Assembly: GCA_938015435.1 (NCBI GenBank)
Contig: CALLPN010000034.1
Coordinates: 1-35,461, forward strand
Direction of reading: 5' to 3'
DNA length: 35,461 nt
DNA from: an uncultured Saprospiraceae bacterium
GTDB lineage: Bacteria; Bacteroidota; Bacteroidia; Chitinophagales; Saprospiraceae
Shown here: positions 15,808-25,031 of the stretch, one piece after another
How positions within the stretch are numbered: position 1 is the stretch's first letter
Layout: the number at the start of each line of letters is the position of its first letter
The notes under the pieces: model-generated
Database searches by the model: none
Told to the model about the DNA's origin: nothing
What the model saw: the letters and a program-made list of their open reading frames with translations, nothing else
Position numbers and translations under genes: made by a program

Positions 15808-16593
15808 ATGAGTAAATTACTAATCATATTGCGGAGATTAATGTTTTGTAAGCGCTTTGGGGCGACTTGGAAAGATAGCTGGAGACTCATACAGTTTACT
15901 TTAAATTATAGCCTTTCTATACGATCTAAGTCAAAACGATTTGAACTGCAATCAGATAATCAAGTGCATTATCTCGATGTAACATACCATGGTAAAAATT
16001 TCCCTATATACTTTCGTAGACAAGACCTATCTATGCTCTACGAAGTATGGATGGACCAGAGTTATGATTTGAAAAACACAAAAGTCACTTCTGGAGACAT
16101 ATTAGATATTGGTGCTCATGTCGGATTCACCACTTTATACTATTGGACACAACTAGGAGATAAACGACATTACTTATGTATCGAAGGCTCTGAAAAGAAC
16201 ATTAAAATCCTAAAGCAAAACATTAAGACAATACCGCAAAATACTCTATTGCAGTACATTATAACATCTGATGGGCGACCAATAAGATTCTACGATGAAA
16301 TGTCAGGACATCTACATCAAGTACATGATACTCTAGGTGATTTACACGATTCAGTAACTTTAAATAATATTCTTCCTACGAGCAAACACCCTAAGATTGC
16401 TTTGTGCAAAATGGATATAGAAGGTATGGAATACGAGATACTTACTAAAAATAATAAATGGCTCAATACTGTAGAACAACTATACCTAGAATTACATGAT
16501 AGTAAAGAATACGTGTTAATTAATCAAAGCCTTGAACACTTAGGATTTAGCACAACTACTGAAAAAGATATAAGTCATTTTATTAAACTATAG
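15808..16593 (+). CDS. FkbM family SAM-dependent methyltransferase
   Basis: A 261-residue protein with a class I methyltransferase fold. Motif I is GDILDIGAHVGFTTLYY (about residues 96-112), where the glycine loop holds S-adenosylmethionine; the acidic residue of the next strand is in YLCIEGS (about 122-128). The FkbM signature KMDIEGMEYEIL follows near residue 205, then LELHD. FkbM-type enzymes usually O-methylate sugars or polyketides, and in Bacteroidota they often sit in surface-polysaccharide loci. The acceptor here is unknown. The gene lies between two terminator-like hairpins and appears to be transcribed alone. Confidence 0.88.
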   Translation: MSKLLIILRRLMFCKRFGATWKDSWRLIQFTLNYSLSIRSKSKRFELQSDNQVHYLDVTYHGKNFPIYFRRQDLSMLYEVWMDQSYDLKNTKVTSGDILDIGAHVGFTTLYYWTQLGDKRHYLCIEGSEKNIKILKQNIKTIPQNTLLQYIITSDGRPIRFYDEMSGHLHQVHDTLGDLHDSVTLNNILPTSKHPKIALCKMDIEGMEYEILTKNNKWLNTVEQLYLELHDSKEYVLINQSLEHLGFSTTTEKDISHFIKL

Positions 16594-16624
16594 CACGTCA
16601 TTTCTAATACGAGCATTGTTCCTT

Positions 16625-16664
16625 GATTAGTTTAATTCCTCTCTTTCGGCGGAACTAATCTTTT
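16625..16664 (+). terminator. Possible terminator after the FkbM methyltransferase gene
   Basis: An 8-bp inverted repeat, GATTAGTT (16625-16632) with AACTAATC (16653-16660), followed by TTTT. The 20-base loop is long and the stem is AT-rich, so the call is moderate. Confidence 0.5.
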
Positions 16665-17049
16665 GATCCTGCAATGATACAATCCGCGTTGTTCTTTCTA
16701 GTTTACAATCCTTGTACCAAGCATAGCTTACAAAAAATATAAATATTTCGAATGGTAGTCACAGGGAAGATAAAATAGAGACTAAACCAAAAACTACTAA
16801 TATATTATTTGATTTATCTTTAAGATGGCCTTCATCCAATTCTGTATTTCTGTTAACAAAAAATAATTTTTTCTGCCGAAGAAAATCCTAGACATCAAGT
16901 CACAAAACTAAATGATGCGAATCAAATTCATTGATAAAAATTATTCTTTGAGCTCATATGAATAACAATCCTTATATCACGGGCTTTTGGGTGTGATATT
17001 TGATCTTATTTCTATAGTCTTAACTCTATCTGTTGCAAGTATCGAGACT

Positions 17050-17083
17050 TATAACATAACTGACTGATAGGTAGTATGTTATA
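17050..17083 (+). promoter_or_regulatory. Hairpin in the leader of the giant T9SS protein gene
   Basis: TATAACATA (17050-17058) and its complement TATGTTATA (17075-17083) frame a 16-base loop, ending 18 bases before the ATG at 17102. It may shield or expose the translation start, or be an operator. No T-run follows, so it is not a terminator. Confidence 0.4.
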
Positions 17084-17101
17084 GGCCATAAATAATGAAA
17101 A

Positions 17102-20100
17102 ATGTACATGACCGACTTATTGAAATACATGGGCACAATAGTAATGCTTTGCATAGCGACTTCATTAATTGGACAATGCATAGCAGATTTTGAATTTGAT
17201 GACTCAAGTTTAGCGGTTACTTTTAATAATCAAAGTCAAAACATTGTAACCGATAGCATCACTCTTTACAGTTGGGATTTCGGTGATGGGATCACATCTG
17301 AAGAAAACTCACCTCTCAATATTTACGCGCAAGGAGGTGCCTATGATGTAACACTTACAATTACAACAGAACAAGGTTGTACTCATACAGTAACTAAGAG
17401 TATTTACATATGTAACTTTGATTTAGATTATGATCTCCAAGCAGGGTGTGATGAAGATAACAAAGTTACCCTAGACCTTCTCATATCAGACATATATGGA
17501 ACTGCCGAAGAAATTAATGTGTATCTCGACGGTGAATTACTCAATAACAATCCTCTTTCGACGACGAATGACACTGTAAGTATCGGTACAGAACTTCTTG
17601 CCGATGGCTTAGAGCATGTATTGACCATTCAGTCCTTAAACAACCCTAACTGTGAGTTAACCGAGGTAATCCAAGTTACGGCTTGTGTTCCTCCTTGTTA
17701 CTTATCAGACCTCAAAGCGAAAATTACGAGCAACGGCGCCGTAAATGTCTTGGTCACAGAATCTGGATACGACCCTCAATCGCTTAACGTAATCACAGGA
17801 GATACCATTATTTACAATTGGGCAACGGATAATAAATCTGTCACTTCAAACCCTAACAACAATGGTCAGAATTGGGATAGTGGTATTCTCAATACCGGAG
17901 ATCAATACAAACTATTTTCTTATGCTCCAGGAATATATTCTTACTCCTCGACTAACACTCCTAATGGAATCATGGAAGGATCTTTAGTTTCTACGTGTCC
18001 TGACTCAGCATATTATGATCTATTAATAACTTTTCGTCATGAAGGTCAAATTGGAGCATATAATTTATGGATAGACGGTGTTCCTACTAATCAATCTAAT
18101 ATACCATATGATATAAGTGGACTTGATTCGGTTCATTTAGTACTACCAGGAGATGGCTTATTACATACTTATGAGATAATAGACGCTTCGTCCCCAAGTT
18201 GCAAACTGTTTACTACGGTACAAGCTCCTTTATGTGGAGTTACTTCCGACTGCAACCTTTTTGTAACTGCCACTCAAACTACTTCATGTGATCAAGATAG
18301 TCTAGTAAAAGTAGATTTCACCATATTATCAGCAGGCGGCAGCAGTAATGGTTTTGATCTATTCATCGATGAAGAATTATTTGAATCCAACATTGCCTAC
18401 ACAGGAACAGAGACAATAATAACAAGATCCCTTTTCGGTGATGGTGAAGAACATAGCATCCGCATAGTAGATACCTCTCTAGATACCTGCAATGCGACCT
18501 CTAGTATTTTACTAGAAGATTGTGCGGAGCCCTGTATAATTCTCAATGCCTTTGCTGGTGTTGGCTCCAATAAAAGTATCGTAGCCAATGTATTAAACGA
18601 CTCTTTCTCACCTCAAGATATAACCATCTCCGTTGGTGATAATATTATCTGGCAATGGCAAGGAGATACTCTAAGATCAGTAACTGCCTACGATTTTTTA
18701 TTCGACAGTGGGGTCAAAGAACCTGGAGATACTTATACTTCACCATTACTACCCATAGGTGTTCACAGATATTATTCTGAATTTAATGGCATGGAAGGAT
18801 CCATTACAGTAAGACCCAACTGTGAAGGTGACCTTATTCCGATCGTATATACTTTCAATAAATTTGGAGGAGCTAATTCTGGTTATGATGTCTTTGTAGA
18901 TAGTATTAAAATCAATGGATCTCCGATTCCATATTCTGACAACGGTAACAACTCTGGAAACTCATTTGTGAATGGAAACGGAGACTTGCACCGAGTACAA
19001 ATAGTAGATGCTGTGGATACAATCTGCGGTGCAATAGAAATATTTGAAGTTCCATTTTGCGAAGCTTCTATATGTGCGCTTTTCCTTGAAAACTTGAATG
19101 TTTTCGAATGCAACAGCAACAACACTATTGACCTAAGCTTAGATTTACTTTCATACAATCCTCTAAATTCTCGATTCTTATTGGCTGTCAATGGCTTGAT
19201 CACGGATACTCTTTCTTACGATACTTCTGGCGTCACGACTATTGATTTCAATTTTGCGGGTGACGGTGATTTACGAGAGATAACAGTTATGGACCTTACT
19301 GAAGATATTTGTGCAGCATCATTTGAATTTACACCAGCTATATGTGATAATCCTTGCAGTTTTGATTCCATTGACATCGAGTATCTCATAGAATCAGTTG
19401 GTGATTCTTGTTTTGATGGAAGTGTTCAATTTATCGTAACTACACAAGCTGTTCATGATTTCAATAGTGATTACACGATCTTAATTGAATCAGATAGCAC
19501 AATAATCGAACAGCTGTTCGACTACCCTTCTAATGGAATCATCTCTCATTCCTTTTCATTACCTGCCAATGGCGATTTATTAGATATTATATTTATTAAT
19601 AATGCCGATAGTAATTGCCAAATAGACACTTCGTTCAACATATACGCTTGTACTCCAGACCCTTGTAATTTGAGCTTGACTGACATTACTTTTGACAACT
19701 GTCGAGATGGTGGAATCATGGATATGAAGCTAGAAATTGATACTTTCAGAATTTCAGATTCACTAAGTATTCTTCTTGACGAAATTGAAATATTTAAAGG
19801 GAGCTATACCGAATTTTACGATACATCAGGATTTGAAGTTGTCTATAATGGTCTAGAAAGAAGGCTAAATATTATTGATCTAGAGAATGAAGCATGCAAT
19901 TCAGAAGATGTATTCATTACTCCATTCTGTACAATCGATTGTACTATAGATGCAGATTATATGGTAAGCGACTCGTGTATTTTGGCTCAAGATTCTACTT
20001 ATAATATAATCATAACTGGAAATGTGGTTAATGCCATTTCAGACTCTATACAGATAGATGTTGAAGGCTCCGACATGCCTACCACACATACTTACGACGA

Positions 20101-21745
20101 CCTTATTAATGGTATAACACTTTCGATAAACAGAACTAACGAAAATCCTACTCTAACTATATTTGATCTTGCTGATGATAGTTGTCAAAACATCCTCAAT
20201 ATAGATCCACCCACTTGCATCTTGGATTGTGAGATAAGCATTAACAATGTGATTTTCCCTGAAGAAGGTTGTATTAATGGAGTTCGCAAAGTTACGTTTG
20301 AGGTATCATACGAATATCAATACTCTGACTCTCTCGACCTAATCATAGATGGAATCCTAATCGCTAGTGATCTTTATCCTGTAGACAGCCTGATTACAAC
20401 TCATATTATTGGAGATGGCTTAACACACAATGTTTTAATAAGAGACAGGTCTAATCCTGGATGTTCAGATTCATTAGATTTTGTCGCTCTAATTTGTGAG
20501 TTTAACTGCGCAGATTTTCTAGTTGACTTTGAGGTCAATATAGACACGTTCAATAGGACTGTAAACTATACCGACCTGACCATCGGAAATCCAGACAAAT
20601 GGACCTGGGATCTTGGTGATAATACCGTTTCATCGGACGCCAATCCTTTTCATACCTATTCTACTATTGGCACCTACATTATATGCTTGACAGCCGAAAA
20701 CCAAGATGAAGGTTGCATCCAATCTATTTGCAAAGAAATTGATCTAGTGGATATTGATTGTCTGGCAGAATATAACTTCACAACGGATGGATTGACTGTG
20801 ACTTTCGAAAGCATATCTACTGCTGATCAATCTATCGACAGCCTTATTTGGACGATAGATGGTGAAACTATTCTAAGCAATGCCACGAATGGATTATACA
20901 CATCAAGCGAATCCACCACTATAGAGCTTTGCTTGAACATACAAACCATAAGTGATTGCAATAGTGTTAATTGTGAAATAATAGAACTCACAAACCCTTG
21001 TACTATTGCTCCTTCATTTGACGCGATAATCACTTTCGACACGATCCAATTGGCCAATACTAGTATAGGTGATTATAATTTTACCAGCTGGACCTTTGGA
21101 GATGGAATTACATTTACGGGTAATGAAGTAGAGTATGTATACCCACAGGATGGAGACTATGAAGTATGTATGACTACTCTAAGTTCTGAGACCGCCGATT
21201 GTGAATTCACTATTTGTGAGATGGTTTCAATTAGCAGCTGCGAGGTAAACGCAACTTTTCTTGTCAACATTCTACAAGACACTCTTAATGCTCAATTGAT
21301 CGCTCCTTTAGAAGACCTCAGCATCAGCTGGGACTTTGGAAACGGATTTAGCGCTGATATCAATCCAGTTCAATTTATATACACATTAGAAGGTGATTAT
21401 ACGATATGTGCAACGGTAAGTAATAACAATCTAGAAAACTGTACGGAATCACATTGCGAAGAAATATCAATAATACTCACAGATGTAGAGTCTGCCGTAT
21501 TGAAAGAACTTGAAATCTATCCTAACCCAATTCAAATAGGAGAATATCTAAAAGTAGTCAACATCAACAAAATTTATCTCAGAATTGGACTTTACACAGT
21601 TACTGGACAAATAATTAATACTCCGATCGTCAATTATGGTGATTATTACTCCATATCTACTAATTCATTGACCGCCGGCAATTATCTACTGCGGATATCC
21701 ACTCTAGAAGAGAATGTAATCAAACCTATAATACTCGTTGAGTAA
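17102..21745 (+). CDS. Giant secreted mosaic protein: PKD domains, Cys-framed modules, cupredoxin-like domains, T9SS sorting domain
   Basis: A 1547-residue exported protein. A signal peptide ends near residue 25 (SLIGQ). PKD domain 1 (about 27-103) contains YSWDFGDG. Next come about nine related modules of 85-103 residues, each opening and closing with cysteines and carrying a [GN]DG/NGD-x-[LH] turn and a late [IV]xD segment: about 104-199, 300-384, 385-478, 575-658, 659-752, 753-855, 856-947, 948-1043 and 1044-1136. Two cupredoxin-like domains are inserted (about 200-299 and 479-574). Four PKD or PKD-like domains follow (1137-1462), with WTWDLGDN, SWTFGDG and SWDFGNG in three of them. The C-terminus (1468-1547), starting LEIYPNP, is a T9SS type A sorting domain, so the protein should be carried across the outer membrane and attached to the surface or released. 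No catalytic domain was recognised; an adhesive or structural role is inferred. The ATG at 17102 or the one at codon 3 could start it. Confidence 0.9.
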   Translation: MYMTDLLKYMGTIVMLCIATSLIGQCIADFEFDDSSLAVTFNNQSQNIVTDSITLYSWDFGDGITSEENSPLNIYAQGGAYDVTLTITTEQGCTHTVTKSIYICNFDLDYDLQAGCDEDNKVTLDLLISDIYGTAEEINVYLDGELLNNNPLSTTNDTVSIGTELLADGLEHVLTIQSLNNPNCELTEVIQVTACVPPCYLSDLKAKITSNGAVNVLVTESGYDPQSLNVITGDTIIYNWATDNKSVTSNPNNNGQNWDSGILNTGDQYKLFSYAPGIYSYSSTNTPNGIMEGSLVSTCPDSAYYDLLITFRHEGQIGAYNLWIDGVPTNQSNIPYDISGLDSVHLVLPGDGLLHTYEIIDASSPSCKLFTTVQAPLCGVTSDCNLFVTATQTTSCDQDSLVKVDFTILSAGGSSNGFDLFIDEELFESNIAYTGTETIITRSLFGDGEEHSIRIVDTSLDTCNATSSILLEDCAEPCIILNAFAGVGSNKSIVANVLNDSFSPQDITISVGDNIIWQWQGDTLRSVTAYDFLFDSGVKEPGDTYTSPLLPIGVHRYYSEFNGMEGSITVRPNCEGDLIPIVYTFNKFGGANSGYDVFVDSIKINGSPIPYSDNGNNSGNSFVNGNGDLHRVQIVDAVDTICGAIEIFEVPFCEASICALFLENLNVFECNSNNTIDLSLDLLSYNPLNSRFLLAVNGLITDTLSYDTSGVTTIDFNFAGDGDLREITVMDLTEDICAASFEFTPAICDNPCSFDSIDIEYLIESVGDSCFDGSVQFIVTTQAVHDFNSDYTILIESDSTIIEQLFDYPSNGIISHSFSLPANGDLLDIIFINNADSNCQIDTSFNIYACTPDPCNLSLTDITFDNCRDGGIMDMKLEIDTFRISDSLSILLDEIEIFKGSYTEFYDTSGFEVVYNGLERRLNIIDLENEACNSEDVFITPFCTIDCTIDADYMVSDSCILAQDSTYNIIITGNVVNAISDSIQIDVEGSDMPTTHTYDDLINGITLSINRTNENPTLTIFDLADDSCQNILNIDPPTCILDCEISINNVIFPEEGCINGVRKVTFEVSYEYQYSDSLDLIIDGILIASDLYPVDSLITTHIIGDGLTHNVLIRDRSNPGCSDSLDFVALICEFNCADFLVDFEVNIDTFNRTVNYTDLTIGNPDKWTWDLGDNTVSSDANPFHTYSTIGTYIICLTAENQDEGCIQSICKEIDLVDIDCLAEYNFTTDGLTVTFESISTADQSIDSLIWTIDGETILSNATNGLYTSSESTTIELCLNIQTISDCNSVNCEIIELTNPCTIAPSFDAIITFDTIQLANTSIGDYNFTSWTFGDGITFTGNEVEYVYPQDGDYEVCMTTLSSETADCEFTICEMVSISSCEVNATFLVNILQDTLNAQLIAPLEDLSISWDFGNGFSADINPVQFIYTLEGDYTICATVSNNNLENCTESHCEEISIILTDVESAVLKELEIYPNPIQIGEYLKVVNINKIYLRIGLYTVTGQIINTPIVNYGDYYSISTNSLTAGNYLLRISTLEENVIKPIILVE

Positions 21746-21861
21746 CGATATAAGATCGTTTAAATCTAGACATAAATGTAATATTCAAGTATGCAATCGA
21801 TTGAAATCGCATTAGCCTAAAAATCAAAGTTTAAACGGCTATGTTTATTCTCCAGCAATGC

Positions 21862-21869
21862 TATTTTTG
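21862..21869 (+). promoter_or_regulatory. Putative -7 promoter element for pgmB
   Basis: TATTTTTG fits TAnnTTTG and lies 26 bases before the pgmB ATG at 21896. A TTTA at 21844-21847 is the nearest -33-like sequence but is only 14 bases away, so just the -7 element is supported. Confidence 0.4.
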
Positions 21870-21895
21870 TTTGTTCACTAATTATTCAGACACAG

Positions 21896-22561
21896 ATGTA
21901 TAAAGGGGTATTATTTGATCTTGATGGTGTTATAGTAGATACTGCTGGATATCACTTTCAAGCGTGGAAAAGATTGGCCAATTCTTTGGGAACAGATTTC
22001 ACTACAATTCAAAACGAGCAGCTCAAAGGTGTGGGACGTGTAGAATCTCTACAAATAATCTTAGATTGGGGTGAGATAATCAAAACTAAAGAAGAGCAAG
22101 CTGAGCTATGTATCATTAAAAACGAGTGGTATCTAGAGCTTAGCACCAATATGGATGAGAGTGAAATCCTTCCTGGGGTCAAAGACATGCTTGACTCACT
22201 CAAGGAGAATCAAGTCCATATAGCGCTGGGAAGTGCATCTAAAAATGCGGTAACGATTCTCAAGGCCGTTGGTCTATTCGACTATTTCGAATCTATCATT
22301 GATGGAACGAAAACAACTAGATCCAAACCAGATCCACAAACTTTTGAATTAGGAGCTGAAGCGTTAGGGTTAAAACCCTCCGAATGTATAGTTATCGAAG
22401 ACTCAATAAAAGGCATAGAGGCTGCTAAATCCGGTGGATTTGATACTATTGGGATTGGTCAGTCTGAGACACTTGATGCTAGTATCATTACGGTTAAGGA
22501 TCTTACCGAACTGAGCTACAATTGTGAAGATGGTACATTAACTATACTCAAGAGAACGTAG
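21896..22561 (+). CDS. pgmB: Beta-phosphoglucomutase (HAD superfamily)
   Basis: A 221-residue HAD-type enzyme that converts beta-glucose 1-phosphate to glucose 6-phosphate through an aspartyl-phosphate. The nucleophile and acid/base aspartates are D8 and D10 in FDLDGVIVDT; the cap domain follows, with the substrate-loop segment KGVGRVESL typical of beta-phosphoglucomutases. Later motifs are LGSASKNA (motif II Ser), the SKPDPQTFELGAEALG stretch holding the motif III lysine, and VIEDSIKGIEAAKSGG (motif IV acidic residues). The gene directly precedes a GH65 phosphorylase on the same strand with 105 bp between, the classical pairing for disaccharide phosphorolysis. That context makes the beta-PGM call firm against other HAD phosphatases. 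Confidence 0.93.
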   Translation: MYKGVLFDLDGVIVDTAGYHFQAWKRLANSLGTDFTTIQNEQLKGVGRVESLQIILDWGEIIKTKEEQAELCIIKNEWYLELSTNMDESEILPGVKDMLDSLKENQVHIALGSASKNAVTILKAVGLFDYFESIIDGTKTTRSKPDPQTFELGAEALGLKPSECIVIEDSIKGIEAAKSGGFDTIGIGQSETLDASIITVKDLTELSYNCEDGTLTILKRT

Positions 22562-22568
22562 CATTAGA

Positions 22569-22605
22569 GGCTGAAGACAATTGGACCCTTTGGTAACATT
22601 CAGCC
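22569..22605 (+). repeat. 7-bp inverted repeat between pgmB and the phosphorylase gene
   Basis: GGCTGAA (22569-22575) and TTCAGCC (22599-22605) enclose a 23-base loop that starts just after the pgmB stop. There is no T-run after it. It may be a transcript-stabilising or attenuating hairpin between the two genes. Confidence 0.4.
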
Positions 22606-22632
22606 TTGAACAAATAATAGAATAGAAAAACT

Positions 22633-22653
22633 AAATGATTTCGTAAATCATTT
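22633..22653. promoter_or_regulatory. Perfect palindrome just upstream of the GH65 phosphorylase start
   Basis: AAATGATTT (22633-22641) and its exact complement AAATCATTT (22645-22653) are separated by CGT. It ends 13 bases before the ATG at 22667. The position and symmetry suit an operator for a dimeric sugar-responsive repressor, or an RNA hairpin in the leader. It is seen directly; the function is inferred. Confidence 0.5.
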
Positions 22654-22666
22654 GATAAGATATAAG

Positions 22667-24964
22667 ATGAAAGACTATTTAGTAAAAGATAATTGGAAAA
22701 TAATAGAAGATCAATATCATATTGAATTCAATCAAATCTCTGAAAGCATTTTTTCTATCGGTAATGGTCATATGGGTCAAAGAGCTAATTTTGAAGAAAG
22801 CTTTACCGGAAAAACTTTACAAGGAAATTATATTGGAGGTGTATACTACCCTGACAAAACTAGAGTAGGTTGGTGGAAAAATGGATACCCTGAGTATTTC
22901 GCTAAAGTGCTCAACGCCTGTGACTGGATTGGAATCAGGATTCTTTTAGATCAAGAAGAAGTAGATTTACATAAAGCTGAGATAAAAAAATTCTATCGAG
23001 AGCTTGACATGAAGCGAGGAGTACTTACGCGAAAAGCGGAGTTTATTACTCCAAAAGGACGACACCTAAGTATAGAATCTCAAAGATTTTGCAGTATGGC
23101 GGATGATGAGATCGGTGCTATTGAATATAAGGTAACATCTCGTAATTATAATGGTGGATTAGCTCTAGTTTCTTACTTAGATTTCGATGTGAAAAATAGT
23201 GATGCTAACTACGACGAAAAATTTTGGGAGGAAGATCAGCAAGTAGCTAGTGACGAGGCAATGTATGTCATTGCCAAGACTCGTAAAACCAATTTCCAAT
23301 GTGCAGCGAGTATGGATCATTCGCTGACGATCAACGGAGGCAAATCGGATCATTACTTTGACTATGGAAATGGAGAAAAGTATGTAGAAGTATTCATCTC
23401 TGGAGAAATCGTAACTGACGGCGAATGGGTCTACCATAAATTCGTTAACATAAGTAGTTCGCGTAATCACAATGCAGAAAGTTTACTGCCTGATGCATTA
23501 ACAAAATCAAAAGCTGCAAGAAGCGCTGGATTCGAATTACTCTTAGAAAGCCATGTAGATGCTTGGTCGAAAATCTGGAATACTGCAGACATCGTAATCA
23601 AAGATGATGTTGCAGCTCAGCAAGGAATTAGGTTTAATATATTCCAATTGTATCAAACATATACTGGAAAAGATAGTAGGCTTAATATAGGACCAAAAGG
23701 ATTTACTGGGGAAAAGTACGGTGGATCTACTTACTGGGATACGGAAGCATATTGCCTTCCTTTTTATCTATCTACAACCGATGCATCTGTCGCTCGAAAC
23801 CTACTTATCTATAGGCATAACCAACTAGACCGTGCTATAGAGAATGCTGAGAAACTAGGCTTCTCTGATGGAGCAGCACTCTACCCTATGGTGACCATGA
23901 ATGGTGAAGAATGTCACAACGAATGGGAAATCACTTTTGAAGAAATCCATAGAAATGGAGCCATCGCATATGCAATCTACGATTACATCAAATATACTGG
24001 TGATCAAGATTATCTAGTTAGTCATGGTGTAGAGGTATTAGTAGCTATTGCAAGATTTTGGTCCCAAAGAGTTAACTTCTCTGAAGCCAAACAAAAGTAT
24101 GTCATGCTGGGAGTTACTGGACCCAACGAATATGAAAACAATGTGAATAACAACTGGTATACTAACTACATCGCTACATGGTGTATGGATTACGCAGCAG
24201 AGTCTTTAGCTTATATCAAAAAGAGTCATTCAGCAGATTACTCAAGGATCATATCCCTCATTAATTTCAATGAATCTGAGTTAGAAAAGTGGTCTGATAT
24301 AACCGCCAAAATGTATTTCCCTGTAGATAAAAACAAAGGTATCTACCTCCAGCAAGATGGCTTCTTGGATAAAGACATTATCTCTGTAACCGACTTACCT
24401 CAATCAGAAAGACCTATCCATCAAAAATGGTCATGGGATCGAATCTTAAGGTCATGCTTTATCAAGCAAGCTGATGTATTGCAAGGCTTGTATTTCTTCG
24501 AAGATAAATTTGATCTAGAAGACATCCGACGCAACTACGAATACTATGAGCCTCTAACTGTCCATGAGTCTTCATTATCCCCTTGTGTACACTCTATACT
24601 CGCCACCAAGCTAAACATGAAAGACAAAGCATATGAGATGTATCTGCAGACTAGTAGATTAGATCTTGATGACTATAATAATGATACGGAAGATGGATGT
24701 CATATCACAAGTATGGCAGGAACGTGGTTGGCAATAGTTCGAGGATTTGCGGGCATGAGCGTCGAAAATGATACTTTATCTTTTTCTCCGAAGCTTCCTA
24801 AGCAATGGACAGAGGTAAGTTTCAAGACAAACTTCCGCGGTCAGATGATCGAACTCGTAATGAGTAAAGATGGGAACCACTTAAATAATCTATCTGATAG
24901 TTCTATCAAAGTTATTCTTAACAATAAAGAGTTCGTAGTAGAACCTATCGGAGTGACTATTTAA
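22667..24964 (+). CDS. Glycoside hydrolase family 65 disaccharide phosphorylase (maltose phosphorylase-like)
   Basis: A 765-residue inverting phosphorylase that splits an alpha-linked glucose disaccharide with phosphate to give glucose and beta-glucose 1-phosphate. The N-terminal beta-sandwich begins with SIGNGHMGQRANFEE; the (alpha/alpha)6 barrel holds the substrate stretch YGGSTYWDTEAYCLPFY and the catalytic acid Glu488 in GPNEYENNVNN, matching the known position in maltose phosphorylases. The late HESSLSPCVHS motif is the family's phosphate-binding region. A TTG at 22652 would add five residues, but the ATG at 22667 gives a normal N-terminus. With pgmB it forms a complete route from a disaccharide to glucose and glucose 6-phosphate. 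Maltose is the most likely substrate, but kojibiose, trehalose or nigerose phosphorylases share the fold. No transporter is adjacent, and there is no signal peptide. Confidence 0.92.
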   Translation: MKDYLVKDNWKIIEDQYHIEFNQISESIFSIGNGHMGQRANFEESFTGKTLQGNYIGGVYYPDKTRVGWWKNGYPEYFAKVLNACDWIGIRILLDQEEVDLHKAEIKKFYRELDMKRGVLTRKAEFITPKGRHLSIESQRFCSMADDEIGAIEYKVTSRNYNGGLALVSYLDFDVKNSDANYDEKFWEEDQQVASDEAMYVIAKTRKTNFQCAASMDHSLTINGGKSDHYFDYGNGEKYVEVFISGEIVTDGEWVYHKFVNISSSRNHNAESLLPDALTKSKAARSAGFELLLESHVDAWSKIWNTADIVIKDDVAAQQGIRFNIFQLYQTYTGKDSRLNIGPKGFTGEKYGGSTYWDTEAYCLPFYLSTTDASVARNLLIYRHNQLDRAIENAEKLGFSDGAALYPMVTMNGEECHNEWEITFEEIHRNGAIAYAIYDYIKYTGDQDYLVSHGVEVLVAIARFWSQRVNFSEAKQKYVMLGVTGPNEYENNVNNNWYTNYIATWCMDYAAESLAYIKKSHSADYSRIISLINFNESELEKWSDITAKMYFPVDKNKGIYLQQDGFLDKDIISVTDLPQSERPIHQKWSWDRILRSCFIKQADVLQGLYFFEDKFDLEDIRRNYEYYEPLTVHESSLSPCVHSILATKLNMKDKAYEMYLQTSRLDLDDYNNDTEDGCHITSMAGTWLAIVRGFAGMSVENDTLSFSPKLPKQWTEVSFKTNFRGQMIELVMSKDGNHLNNLSDSSIKVILNNKEFVVEPIGVTI

Positions 24965-25031
24965 CAGTATTGATAATAAAAATAATCAGACGGTCTGCTG
25001 TAGACTGATTGGGATAATGGTATTTTTGACT

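Larger units (their letters stand above)
16594..17101. other. Intergenic region before the giant T9SS protein; hairpins but no gene
   Basis: About 500 bp with many stop codons in all frames and only very short open frames (under 20 codons). It holds a possible terminator for the FkbM gene (16625-16664), a 7-bp inverted repeat ATATCAC/GTGATAT near 16976-17001, and a 9-bp hairpin at 17050-17083 close to the next start codon. No TAnnTTTG element with a good -33 box was found, so the promoter of the following gene is not identified. Confidence 0.5.

Noticed and set aside
16594..17101. Possible small RNA or small protein gene in the 500-bp gap
   Set aside because: Only open frames below 20 codons and no complete promoter-terminator pair; nothing beyond isolated hairpins.
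24983..25009. 6-bp inverted repeat AATCAG/CTGATT after the phosphorylase gene, considered as a terminator
   Set aside because: Long loop, short stem and no T-run on the plus strand; not listed as a terminator.
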